Source: Cymbidium sinense (lineage: Eukaryota > Streptophyta > Magnoliopsida > Asparagales > Orchidaceae). Taken from it: a DNA stretch of 64,000 nt. Below the pieces are notes generated by a model. It saw only the letters and a list, made by a program, of their open reading frames with translations, was not told the DNA's origin and did no database searches. The stretch spans positions 208,624,982 to 208,688,981 of the forward strand of contig CM038215.1 of assembly GCA_021442155.1 (NCBI GenBank). Direction: 5' to 3'. The position numbers and the translations under genes were made by a program. The number at the start of each line of letters is the position of its first letter. Positions within the stretch are counted from its first letter, which is position 1. Below are positions 50,293 through 60,923 of this stretch, in pieces.

Positions 50293-51408
50293 CAAGATCC
50301 ATCAGTGAGCTCGCGTGCAGGAGACGGAGACCTTCAGTCCCTTAGGGCAAGATCCAAGCTAAATTGAGCTCAAATTGAGCTCAAACTCAACCCACTCCAT
50401 CTAAGAGAAGGCACAAGTAAATCCAACGGTCAATTTTGCATGGGGTGGAAATTTCTTTAACAAAGGACCAAGAACTCCTATACCTAAGCTTGATTTGAAG
50501 ACATTGCTCACCGGAGGATATCACCAGTGCTCCAATCCATCGAGCTAGCTTCATCTAGTAAAGATGAAGTCCTGTTGAAGATTTGAGGCTTTTGTATTGG
50601 GTAGATCCTTCTATTGGCCAAGGTCACCTTCAAATGGATTCAGCCTTAGTCTAGACACCACCTCCCTTGCCTTTGAAACTTGGGAGAAGCTTTGGATCAA
50701 CTCAATTGACTCCTCTAAAGATGCTTGCAAGAGGAATTTAGCTAATTTTGTGTATTGAGTAAGTTGGAAAAATGGTGGAGCTCCCCTATTTTTGGTTTTA
50801 AGAAATTGAGAAATGGAGAATTGGAGATGGCTCTAGGAAGCTTGGGGAGACTTGCAATTGCTTGCTCTGAGTTTCCTAGCTTCAATCGAGTGTGAGAGTG
50901 TTGAATTGATTTTTGATATTTGAATTTATATTTCATTTATATTGGTGAATATAAATGAGAATATAAATGGGTTATGAGAAAATTTCTTTAATTTGAATTG
51001 ATTTAGATTTGATTTAGGGTAAGTCCATAAGATAGAATCAAAATGACTTAGGAAAGATTTTTGAACTTGTAATTTCAATTATAAGCTTCAATCATTTGGA
51101 ATTGATTTGAGTTTAGGAAAATCAATTAAGTTGGAATTGATTTAATTTTTGATGTTGATTTGATTTGAAGTTTGTCTTTGAAAGGAGGTAGTGAGGATTT
51201 GGTTCAAGCTATAGGGTAGGCAAATTTTCCTAACACCCCTAAGGCAAGACCTATTCATATGGATAACTCTTCTAAGTCTCTAGGGTTAGGTTGAGTGTCC
51301 ACCTAATCATTAGAAGTGTCTTAAGACTAAGGAGACTCTTAGTGTCTAAGAGAAGTCCAATGTCTAAGATGGAGGGGTTGAGAGCTCATCCTAAAGATGA
51401 GGTCAACA

Positions 51409-51413
51409 CATAG
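51409..51413. repeat. Target-site duplication CATAG (right)
   Basis: Directly follows the CA terminus of LTR D and equals 25,724-25,728. The next bases (GAAAGGGTGATTAAATG) continue LTR B. Confidence 0.9.
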
Positions 51414-54400
51414 GAAAGGGTGATTAAATGAATTGCTTAATGATTCAAACTTAATTACTCTTATTTAAGCAATTTGAATCATCAACCTGGGATGGGATAA
51501 AAATAGCAAGTGTTTCATTTTCTTTAAGCTTAATCAAAATCCAAAAATCAAATTTATTAAGAAGCATTGGTTTTCTTTAAATGATTTTATTTAATATGAT
51601 TGTCCTTAGGAATTAATGTAGTTGAATGAATTATGTGGCTATGTTTAATAATTCATGTTCAATCACCATAAATGTTGTATGTCATGTGGTATCATGCATT
51701 CTTGCTTTCAAAAATCAAATAATCCAATGAAATTTACTTATGCAAAGTTGCACGTGTTGGCTTAATCAAATTATATGTGTGGCTATTATCACTAATAAAT
51801 TTGAAATTTATTTTCAAAATTATAAATTAATAATGAAAAGTTAGTGCGATATTAGCCATGGATATTTATATAGGATTTGCAAGTGTTTATAGCTTAAGCA
51901 TGTTGAAGTGTTGCTCTTATTCATATATTCTTGTATGGGTTTACATATGTTTGAATGATAATAAGTATATAATCTGGAAATCTCGGGAATATGAGTATTT
52001 AAGTAGCCCCACAGAGGTCATTTGATTATTTCACATCCCTGGTTAGCAAAGTCACATACTTATTTAATTTCATTCCTATGTGTATTTTTACTAGAATTTG
52101 GATAGAGCTTTACTAAACATGTATAAATAATTCAATCAAAATACAATCTTGTGCATGATTTTCATTTATATGGTTGAGTGTATATTCATATGTATCTAAG
52201 AATAGCAAGTATATAATCTGGACATTCTAAGAATATGAGGCTTTAAGTAGCCCCACGGAGGTCATTTGATTATCTCACTTCCCTGGTTTAAACAATGACA
52301 TGTACTTGCTTAAAACTTTTATACATGTGTATGTGTGCTTAGCTAAGAAGTGAAAGTCCCCTTTTCTACCAAAAATACATATGTTCATAATCATTTAAGT
52401 ATGCCAAAATATATTGCATGTGTAGGTACACTAAGTGTAAAATCGTATGCATGTTATGAGTGATGAAAAGGAATGGTGTTACATATTCCATGTGATGGTA
52501 ATTCAATTACATTAGTCTTAAGATGCCTTTCATGTTAAATAGGATCCTTTAAGATTAACCCAAACCTAGGATTAAAAAAAAATGTAATAAATTATTCACT
52601 AAAATAAACTAAATTATAAAAACATGTTTTAAAAAACAATTTAAGGTAGGGATGATGGAAGTTAAGCTTTCTTCTTCTCTTTACAACACTTAGATGCTAA
52701 GTGAACCTCAAATGAAACAAACAAAAATACATAAAATAAAATTTGCAAATCTTCTAAATAACTTAAAATGAAACCATCCATCATGATAAATTGAACAATT
52801 CAAAATCTTAGCAAATTACAATTCTAATGCTTAGCTAAGACATACCACACAAAGCCTAAGCACACACATTAGAATGCTAAGTCACCACTTATAGCCTTTC
52901 CTTAGGATGGTGTATGTAATAACTTTGTGTTTTATTTTGTGATGTAATATTTTAGATTGGATGCTAGTAATGTGGATGGTAGACTAGATGTTAAGTCTTT
53001 GATAGCCTAATATTATTTTCTATAGGGGATTGTCCTTTTCGGGCTACTGTAATCATAAATATAAATGCTTTTGCTTGTAGGTTGCCTATGTCCCTAAGCA
53101 TAATCCAAACTAGGACATGTGGGTTAGGTTACCCATGTGCAGAGTCTTAAGTCCAAATTATGGAACATAATTGCTTGAGATGTATGTATGTTTAGTTAAA
53201 ATTTATTTTGTAGGTGTAGTTAGATTTACTTTTCCCATAAAATGTAATTTTACAATAAGAATTAGGATTAGTGCTATGGGATTAGGATGAGAAGTGGCTA
53301 GAAGGCTTAGTCCTAGGAGGCCATGTGAAGCCTTGAAGTAAATCAACTTAAAGAAAGAAAGAAGAAAAAAGAAGAAATGAAGAATAAATGCCCCCATAGT
53401 ATGTATTCAATTTTTAAATTGTAATATTATTTTATAATTCGAGTTGTATAAGGGTAGAGCTCAGCTACCCAATCTTTTCTTTTATCTGGGGTGTACGGCA
53501 ATTCCCGGCCGTGCCAGCCTTTTATTCTTCTATGGAATCTATGCATGAATGATTTTTATTATGCCTAAATTGCGCAATAAAATTGCATGTGCTTCATAGG
53601 TTTCTTCAGCTTGATGTTTGAATGTGTAGCTTGGATGTAGTAGGCTCTTAGAATAAAATTAATTTTTCTACCCAATTAACAACTCATGATTAAAAATTTA
53701 AAATAACTCACAACCTTATTTCAAAGCTTAGGATATAAAAAAAATAATTAAAAGATTTAGCAACCCCTTAGCTGAATGTTGTATGTTTAACAACATGCAT
53801 ATCATATTATATCACTCTTGCAAAATAAAGGCCTCCATTCTTGCACTTTAGGAACCACTTGACTTATGAGAGCACCCCTTTATGGTGGAGATTCACCATC
53901 TTTCTCTGTTGATTTGGCCAATAACCAAATTTCATCATTTATTTAGGCATAAAATATTCTAAGCCTTTGTCCAAAATAATGTGTCAAAATGAAATAAAAA
54001 AATTGTAATATTTTTCATTTAGTCTAAGTCATGATTTCATACCAATCATGATCTAGTCTCTTATGGAGTGACTTTAGGACTCTAGTCTTTTTCCTAAGTA
54101 AATAATAAGCCTATCCATCTTGTGATTTCATATAACCAGCCTAAATGATTTTGAATCATAGAAGGTGTTAGCTAGTGGTCACTCTAGGAAATTGTAAGTC
54201 TAGAAATTGGATAAGTTTATCCTTCTTATGGAGGTAAACTACTAAATTCACTTTCCATTTAGATTTAGGTCATGCTTCTAGTTTGCGCTAGAGCATCCTA
54301 GTTTAGGGTCTGAGGATTCCTATTTCCTTCGGGCTACGAGCATAAATCCTTACCTCTTAGGTATTTTCATAATCTTGTGTTGATGGATTATAAGCCCTAG

Positions 54401-54604
54401 CATTCTAATAAAATTTCAACTCAAACAAAATTAATCCTCTCATTCAAAAATATAAAGCCTCACCATAGGGTAGATTGAAGTACTTACTAGGCTTCCTAGT
54501 ATCATGAGTGTTCTATACTTATCCTCCTTTAGATTCCAAAATAAGTCTTCCAATTTAACATTCCCTCTTGATTTTCCAAAAATAGCCAATTTATTGATAG
54601 TCTA
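51414..54604 (+). mobile_element. LTR B, part 2 (plus orientation)
   Basis: Continues LTR B toward its U5 end: matches 15,060 back to about 12,140 of A2 in reverse. It carries two copies of the AAGACCTCC-GGGGCTACTTAAA module (as TTAAGTAGCCCC, near 51,995 and 52,245), as A1 does, and the TATA segment near 53,445. It ends at 54,604 in GATAGTCTA where LTR E begins. Small frames in it have no recognisable product. Confidence 0.75.
51940..52330. repeat. ~240-bp duplicated LTR module
   Basis: Two direct copies share AAGTATATAATCTGGA, TTTAAGTAGCCCCAC-GAGGTCA and a TGATTAT-TCAC-TCCCTGGTT block. A1 has the same pair in reverse (10,800-10,935 and 11,050-11,170), while A2, C, D and E show one, more or less intact. 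The module is GC-richer and better kept than its surroundings. Confidence 0.7.
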
Positions 54605-55009
54605 TGTTGACCTCATTTTTTTAGAATTAGCTCTCTACCCCTCCATCTTAAGCATAGGACTTCTCTTAGACACTATGAGTTTTCTTAGTATAAAGACACT
54701 TCTATTGATTAGGAGAACACTTAACCTAACCCTAGAGACTTAGAAGAGTTAGCCATAGGAATAGGTTATGCCTTAGGGGTGTTAGAAAATTTGCCTACCC
54801 TATAGCCTGAACCAAATCCTCACTTCTATCTTCCAAGTCTGAACTCCAAACTCATATCAAGCCCAACTCTACCTCAAACCTTGAACCAATTCAATGGATT
54901 TTCTCAAATCATGAATCAATTCCAAATAATTGAAACCTATGATTGAAGCCCATGATTGGATTCCAAACTCCAAAATATTTCCTAAGCTCTTTGATTCCCT
55001 CTCATGGAC

Positions 55010-55740
55010 TAAGCTCAGATCAAATCTAAATCAATTCAAATTTTAAAAATTTTCTCACAACCCATTTATATTCTCATTTATATTCACATATATAAATAAA
55101 ATATAAATTCAAATCAATCAAACCAAATCCAAAATTCAAATCCAAATCAAAAATCTTTCTTAAGTCAGTTTGATTTTATCTTATGGACTTAGCCTAAAGC
55201 AAATCTAAATCAATTCAAATTCAAGGAATTTTCTCATAACCCATTTATATTCTCATTTATATTCATAAATATAAATGAAATATAAATTCAAATATCCAAA
55301 CTAAAATCAAAAATCAAATCCAAAGTCAACTAAAATTCAACCTAAGCCTTTCAAGCCAAAATCTTGAACTTAGCCAAATCAAATTCAAATCAAGCCAAAC
55401 TGTTGATTTTTCTTCATGATTCAATCAATCCTACAATCATGAATCCAAATATAAACATAAACTTTAAACATCAAACCAAAAATTAATTCAAAACTCAAAT
55501 CCAAATTCAATCAAAATTCAAACTAAACCTTTCAAGTCAAATTTTTGAACTTAGCCAAATCAAATTCAAATCAAGCCAGACCCTTGATTTTTCTTCATGG
55601 TTCAATCAATCCTTCAATCATGAATCCAAATATAAACACAAACTCCAATCATCAAACCAAAACTAAATTCAGAAATCAAACCCAAGTCAAAATCATGTTC
55701 ACCCTTTTGAACTTGAAATTGTCAAATGAATCAAAACCCA
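55010..55740 (+). repeat. ~180-bp tandem repeats in U3 of LTR E
   Basis: About four imperfect copies with period near 180 bp, marked by GGACTTAGCC-AA-CAAATC (near 55,016, 55,188, 55,369, 55,549) and AACCCATTTATATTCTCATT (55,060, 55,238). C and D have about one such unit, inverted (30,900-31,200; 50,930-51,230). The frame at 55,545-55,745 is Asn/Gln-rich repeat DNA, not a gene. Confidence 0.7.
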
Positions 55741-55835
55741 TTTGACTTCAAACCACTTGCAAATGGATTTATATTTCAAACATCAATCCATATGTGAATT
55801 CAATCAAACTTGATTCAATCCTTGATCAAGTCAAT

Positions 55836-56652
55836 TGACCTACTTAGGCTCACTTGACCCAAAGTGACCTAAAGTATCCCTTTTGAGCCAAATTCTAATC
55901 CTACCCAAATTGGATTGAACTAAGCCCACCTAAGCCTCACATTGTGAGCAACAATCATCATGAGATGATCAATCACTCAAATTGGGTCAAACCAAGTCAA
56001 ACCTAAGGGTTAACCAAGTCAATAGTTATAAAAATGAAACCTAAACTAGCTAAAATCTACCATAGGCCAAATTGATTAAAACTATTGATCAAAACTCATT
56101 CATGATCAATGTTTAACTTAACCAAGCCATCATTTGAGCCTAACCTAGCCCAATTGGCCACTTGACCCAAGTTGACCCAACTTGACCTAAAAGTTAAAAT
56201 GTGTCAAAACTTGATCTAAGTCAAATTGATTGAAACTAATGGGTCAAGTTCATTCCAAATCACTTGTTGAACTTTACCAAAGCCCCAATTGGCCAACTAG
56301 ACCCAACCTAGCCCAATTGACCTTGAACCTAATTTGACCTAAAAGGTCAAATTGAGCCAAATCCAAATATAAACCAAATTGATTGGAAATAAAGATACCA
56401 ATACATTTTATATGGCTAATGGAGTCTAAACCAACCCATGACCTAACCCAAATAGATCAAATGGGTCAAACTGGTCAACTTGACCCATTTGACCTAAATG
56501 AAATCAAATGAACCAAATTCAAATATAAATTAAATTGAACCAAACCAATGTTGCCAAAATATTTCAAATGGTCATATGAACTTGACCCAACCCTTGGTTT
56601 GACCCAATTTGACCAATTAGTCAACTTGACCCAAGTTGATCGATTTTGACCT
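55836..56652 (+). promoter_or_regulatory. TTGACC (W-box-like) cluster in U3 of LTR E
   Basis: Fourteen TTGACC motifs counted by eye in about 0.8 kb, often in pairs such as TTGACCCATTTGACC. Lies upstream (in U3) of G-box and TATA. W-boxes recruit WRKY factors in stress and defence responses, and some plant retrotransposon LTRs are stress-induced, so an enhancer role is plausible but unproven. Confidence 0.45.
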
Positions 56653-57951
56653 AAATGGGTCAACATGAGCCAAATCATATCAAACCAACTCCAAATTCAT
56701 TGAAACTTAGCCCAACCCATTTTCCAATCATACCAAACATATTAAAATTAAAGTCCAAGCTAAATGACCATTTTACCCCTAGGCTATAGGGTAACCTAAA
56801 ATTAAAACCACTTGGAATTTGGTCAATTCCTTTTCATGGACACTTGATATCCTCTTAGTGGACTAAATGGTCATTAATGAGAATGGTGCATATGGCCCAT
56901 TGGGTTTGGGTCAGCCAAATCCAACCCAAGGTCAAAAATGACCACCTCACTTGACATGGGCACATGGGAATCATTCCTTCACCCATTTCAAGCACATGGG
57001 AGCTTCACTACTCTACTGTACACCCAAAATTGAATGTCATGCCACTCTAAATGGCCTAACAAACCCATTGAATAGAGTGAATTGGATCAAAATGGAAAGG
57101 AAGCTTGCGACCATCTGATTCACCTAGGGGGAGATATACTCCTCCTAATTTCATTTGAATTCAAGACTCACACACTCGATTAAGCTTAGGGAACTCAGAG
57201 CTAGCACCCCAAGGTTCCTCTAAGCTTCCTCAACCCATTTCCATTTCTCCATTTTCTCAGTTTCTTCAAATAAAAAAAGGGAGCTCCACCATTTTTCCAA
57301 CTTACTCAATACATAAAATCAAGCTAATTCCTCTTACAAGCTTCTTCGGAGGACTCCATCGAACTTGCCTAAAGCTTAATCCAAGTTCTCAAGGCACGAG
57401 AGAGGGGAGATAGACCAAGGCCAAACTCAATTGAAGAGGTGCTTGGTCCATAGAGAGATCTACACAATCCCAAGGCTTGAAATATTCAACATAGCTTTGT
57501 CTCCACTAGACGAAGCTACCTCAATGAATTCGAGCGCCGGTGATAGCCTCTGGTGAGGTATGGATCAAAATATAGCCTAGAATAGGTAGTGTGTGGCCTT
57601 TTATGAAAGAAATTTTTATCTCAAGTAAAATTGGTCGTTGGATGTATTCTCCCTTGCATGATGATGGTGTGGGTTGAGTTTGAGCTCAATCGAGCTTGAA
57701 TCTTGCCCTAGAAGATGGATGGTGGCCATCTCTCACAGGCGAGCTCAGGGATGGCTCATGCGCCATCCATCCATGTGTTTTGGATGGATAACCATGATCA
57801 AGCCATGTAGGATCCCCTGATTCACTCCTTAAGAACCGCAGGCTCAATCTCAACCATCCAATCCTTGATCGGATGGGTGAGGAGAAAGCTCGTAGCGCCA
57901 CCACCGACGTCGTACAGGGATGTAACAACTTAAGTGACCAATCCCATTGCG

Positions 57952-57959
57952 CCACGTGG
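57952..57959. promoter_or_regulatory. G-box palindrome CCACGTGG in LTR E
   Basis: Same CCACGTGG as in A2 and D, next to GTCACGTAA and GGCGTCAACGGG words. Independent survival in three copies supports functional constraint before decay. Confidence 0.5.
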
Positions 57960-59527
57960 AAAGTGCATGTCACGTAAACCTCCATGTGGCGTCAACGGGA
58001 TTAGCTATTTAATTATGCTATTTAATTAAAGGAAAATCATGGAAAATTAAAATAACATAACTAATTCTAAAGAAATCATAAAAATACAAAGTAAAATGCA
58101 TTGTAAATATATTTCTTAGGAGAATAATCTAAAAGTATTTCCAATGGATTTTTAAAAGTGTATTTTCCTCAATTAGGGATTTAATAAAAATTTAATTATC
58201 CCAATTACTCCTTAATTATTTCATTAATTCATTTCAAATTTCTCTAATGTATTTAGTGGGATGATCTCTGCCTACCCTAATTTTCTTGGGATTTATTGAT
58301 GAGTTAATTACGGAAATCATATAATGAATCCTTAATCACCCTCTTAATGTAATTAAGCTTAATTAAATATGTGAATAATGGTTTAATCCCTTTATTAAGT
58401 TAATTAAGCCTTGCTTAAGTGAAGAAGAGGTTTATGGAATGGATTTGGGGAATTTTCCCTAAGCCATTCCCTAAACCCCTTTCCTTCCTTAATCCAAACT
58501 TAATTAAGGGCTAATTCACTAATCACCTACTTAATTAACTTGATAAAATTTTCAAATCAATTCATAACTTAACCAATTCTTCTTGGGTATGTGCTTAGGT
58601 GTTCAATAGCCTTAGTAGCTTAAGAAAATCAAAATCCAATGTGTGGGAAGGGTTATAAAAGTACTTAAATTAAACCCTTTTAGCTTAATTAATCACTAAT
58701 TGTGAGTCAAATGCATTAGGCCCGTTTCTTTCCTTGGTGCATTGCTGATTTAAATTCCTTGTGTGGTTTTATGTCATATATTGGCTCATAATTATTTGAT
58801 TAAATATGCTAAAGTGGTGTAGGTAAGGGGTAATTAATACACTTAATTTACACCTCAACCTAACCAAAGCATAAAATTGATCTAATCATCTAAAAATTAA
58901 AGTAAAACATCATACACACGTGGGAATGGGTTAGGACTAGCAAACCTTCTCACATTTCTCAAATTAAAATCAAACTCAAAACAAAATCAAACTTTCCTTA
59001 AACCAAATTTGATTTACTTTAAATAAACTTATTCCATAGAATTGTCTTTAGGAATTAATTAGGGTGAATGAATTTACATGCTTTCATTACTTTACTTCTT
59101 TCCTAGCATATTAAGTGTGTATGTCATATGAAATTCATGCTTTCATGCCTTTTAAAAATCAAATTAAAAATGAAATGATTCCTTTATGTCAAATTGCATG
59201 TTTTTGCTAAAGTAAGAATATAAATGGCTATTATCACTATTAAATCCAAAAATTATTTTCAAAATTCATAAATCAAATATCAAAACTGAAAGGTATGCTA
59301 CTTATAATTATTTATAAGCTTGCATGTGAGTATAAACATAAAAATGTGCATTGTGTGGCTTTCCTTCTCTTCTCTTTTAGTATAATTTTGAATAGGATTT
59401 GCAAAGTGTATAGTTCATTTGAAAAGAACATAATACTTGCTTAAATCCATTCTTATTCATTTCTATGCTATTAATTAAGAAGGGTATTCACACTTACACA
59501 TGTAAATTGCATAAACAAATTAAACAA

Positions 59528-60923
59528 CAACAACAACAACAATAACAAGTCTTAATCCCACTAGGTGGGGTCGGCTACATGAATCCTTCATCTCCATTAT
59601 GTCCTATTATGTGTCAAATTCTCATTTAATTCAAGTATAATAAGATCATTTTTTATACATCTTAACCAAGTCTTTTTAGGTCTACCTCTACGTTTTTTAA
59701 CATAAGGCAAATCTAATGCATCTACTCTCTCTCATCGAATTCGATGCTTTATGTGGCCAAACCATCCAAGACTCTCCCTAATCTTATCTACCCTGAGCTA
59801 CTCCAACTTTTTCCCATACTCATTTTGCATTCTATCTCTAAGAGTAAAGCCACTCATCCACCTGAGCATCTCCTCATCTCCGTAACACTTAACTTAGTCT
59901 TATGCTTCTCTTTATTGGCCAACATTAATAAGTCATTGCAGTCTTACCTCTTATAAAATTTTCCTTAAGTTAAAGTGGAACTTTTCTATCACATAATAGG
60001 ATGCATTCCTCCACTTCAACCATCCAACTTGAATTCTACTAATAACATCTCCATCTATTTCACCATCATTTTGAACAATAGAGCCTAAATATTTGAATCG
60101 CTCACTCTTATTAATGACTTGATCACCTAAAGTCACAACACTACCACTAAAACTTCTACAACTAAAATTACACTCCATATATTCAGTTTTAGATCTACTT
60201 AAATGAAAACCTTTAGACTCTAAAGTTGACCTCCATAATTCAAGTTTTTGTTGGACTCCTCTCTAGTCTTATCAACAAGAAGAATGTCATCAAAGAAAAG
60301 CATACACCAAGGTACATCTTCTTGTAAATGCCTCTTAAGAACATCCATAAGTAAAAAAAAAAGATAAGGGCTTAATGTTGATCCTTGATGTAATCCAACT
60401 GAAATAGGAAAATATTTTTTGTCAATCCTCCTTGTGTTTGGACACAAATGCTAGTATACATATCTTTAATGACTTGAATATAACCAATATTAACTCCTTT
60501 CTGTTCTAGAACTCTCCAAAGAACATCTCTTGAGACTTTATCATAAGCTTTCTTTAAATGAATAAATATCATATGTAGATCTTTCTTACTTTCTCTATGC
60601 TTCTCCATCAAACCTCTTAACAAATGTATAACATCCATAGTAGATCTACCTGGCATGAAATCAAACTGATTGTGAGAAACTTATGTATCACATCATAACC
60701 TTTGCTCAATTACTCTCTCCCATAATTTTAATGTATGGCACATTAACTTAATTCCTCTATAATTTGCACACTCTTGTGCATCACCTTTATTCTTAAATAT
60801 AGGAACCAACAAACTCTTTCTCCACTCATCTGACATCTTTTTAGTCTTTAAAATAACATTAAAAAGATTTGTAAGCCAAGAAATTCCTTAATATCCTAAA
60901 CATTTCCACACATCTATTGGAAT
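59528..60923 (-). mobile_element. 5'-truncated RTE-type LINE inserted in LTR E
   Basis: Minus-strand 3' end reads GCCGACCCCACCTAGTGGGA followed by a TTG repeat (plus strand AAC repeat at 59,528-59,545), the hallmark 3' end of plant RTE-clade LINEs. Flanked by ATTAAACAA (59,519-59,527 and 60,924-60,932), a likely 9-bp target duplication, though the AAC tail blurs its edge. LTR sequence is continuous on both sides. At 1.4 kb it keeps only the C-terminal half of the ORF. Confidence 0.88.
59640..60870 (-). pseudogene. RTE LINE reverse transcriptase, C-terminal half
   Basis: Minus-strand blocks: MPGRSTMDVIHLLRGLMEKH and HLKKAYDKVSRDVLWRVL (60,656-60,540; consensus DLEKAYD, Asp here is replaced), GLHQGSTLSPYLF (near 60,400), FFDDILLVDKTREESN (near 60,300; catalytic DD kept), MECNFSC with FKYLGSIVQNDGEIDGDV (60,178-60,060), and a final DLPYVKKR-GRPKKTWL-like stretch near 59,715-59,665. 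This order is that of RTE LINE RT. Frameshifts near 60,400 and 60,220 make it non-functional. Confidence 0.88.

Larger units (their letters stand above)
25729..51408 (-). mobile_element. 25.7-kb Tat/Ogre-like LTR retrotransposon, inactive
   Basis: Complete insertion bounded by CATAG duplications. Minus-strand order: 5' LTR (51,408-45,058), primer-binding site (45,049-45,032), hairpin leader (about 44,885-42,449), unrecognised N-terminal frames (42,020-41,348), gag (40,455 to about 39,200), linker (39,075-38,605), protease (38,307-37,999), RT and RNase H (36,823-35,420), second RNase H (35,322-34,930), integrase (34,700-33,912), repeat-rich 3' UTR (33,900-31,230), 3' LTR (31,229-25,729). A second RNase H before integrase and an Arg-type primer site mark the Tat lineage of Ty3/gypsy (Ogre, Retand). 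Stops and frameshifts run throughout, the two LTRs differ at roughly one site in ten by eye, and the outer 3' LTR/PPT is deleted, so it is an old, dead copy. Confidence 0.9.
45058..51408 (-). repeat. 5' LTR (D), 6,351 bp
   Basis: On the minus strand runs from TGTTGACCTC (51,408) to TTTCACCACA (45,058). It contains, from U3 outward, a 12-bp stem-loop, a GC-rich island with G-box, the AAGACC-TTAGGGC module (48,340-48,430), a 0.5-kb tandem duplication, a TA microsatellite and the TATA segment. It lacks the TTGACC cluster of A2, B and E. Small minus-strand frames such as 50,742-50,936 are shared with C only because both are LTR copies. Confidence 0.9.
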
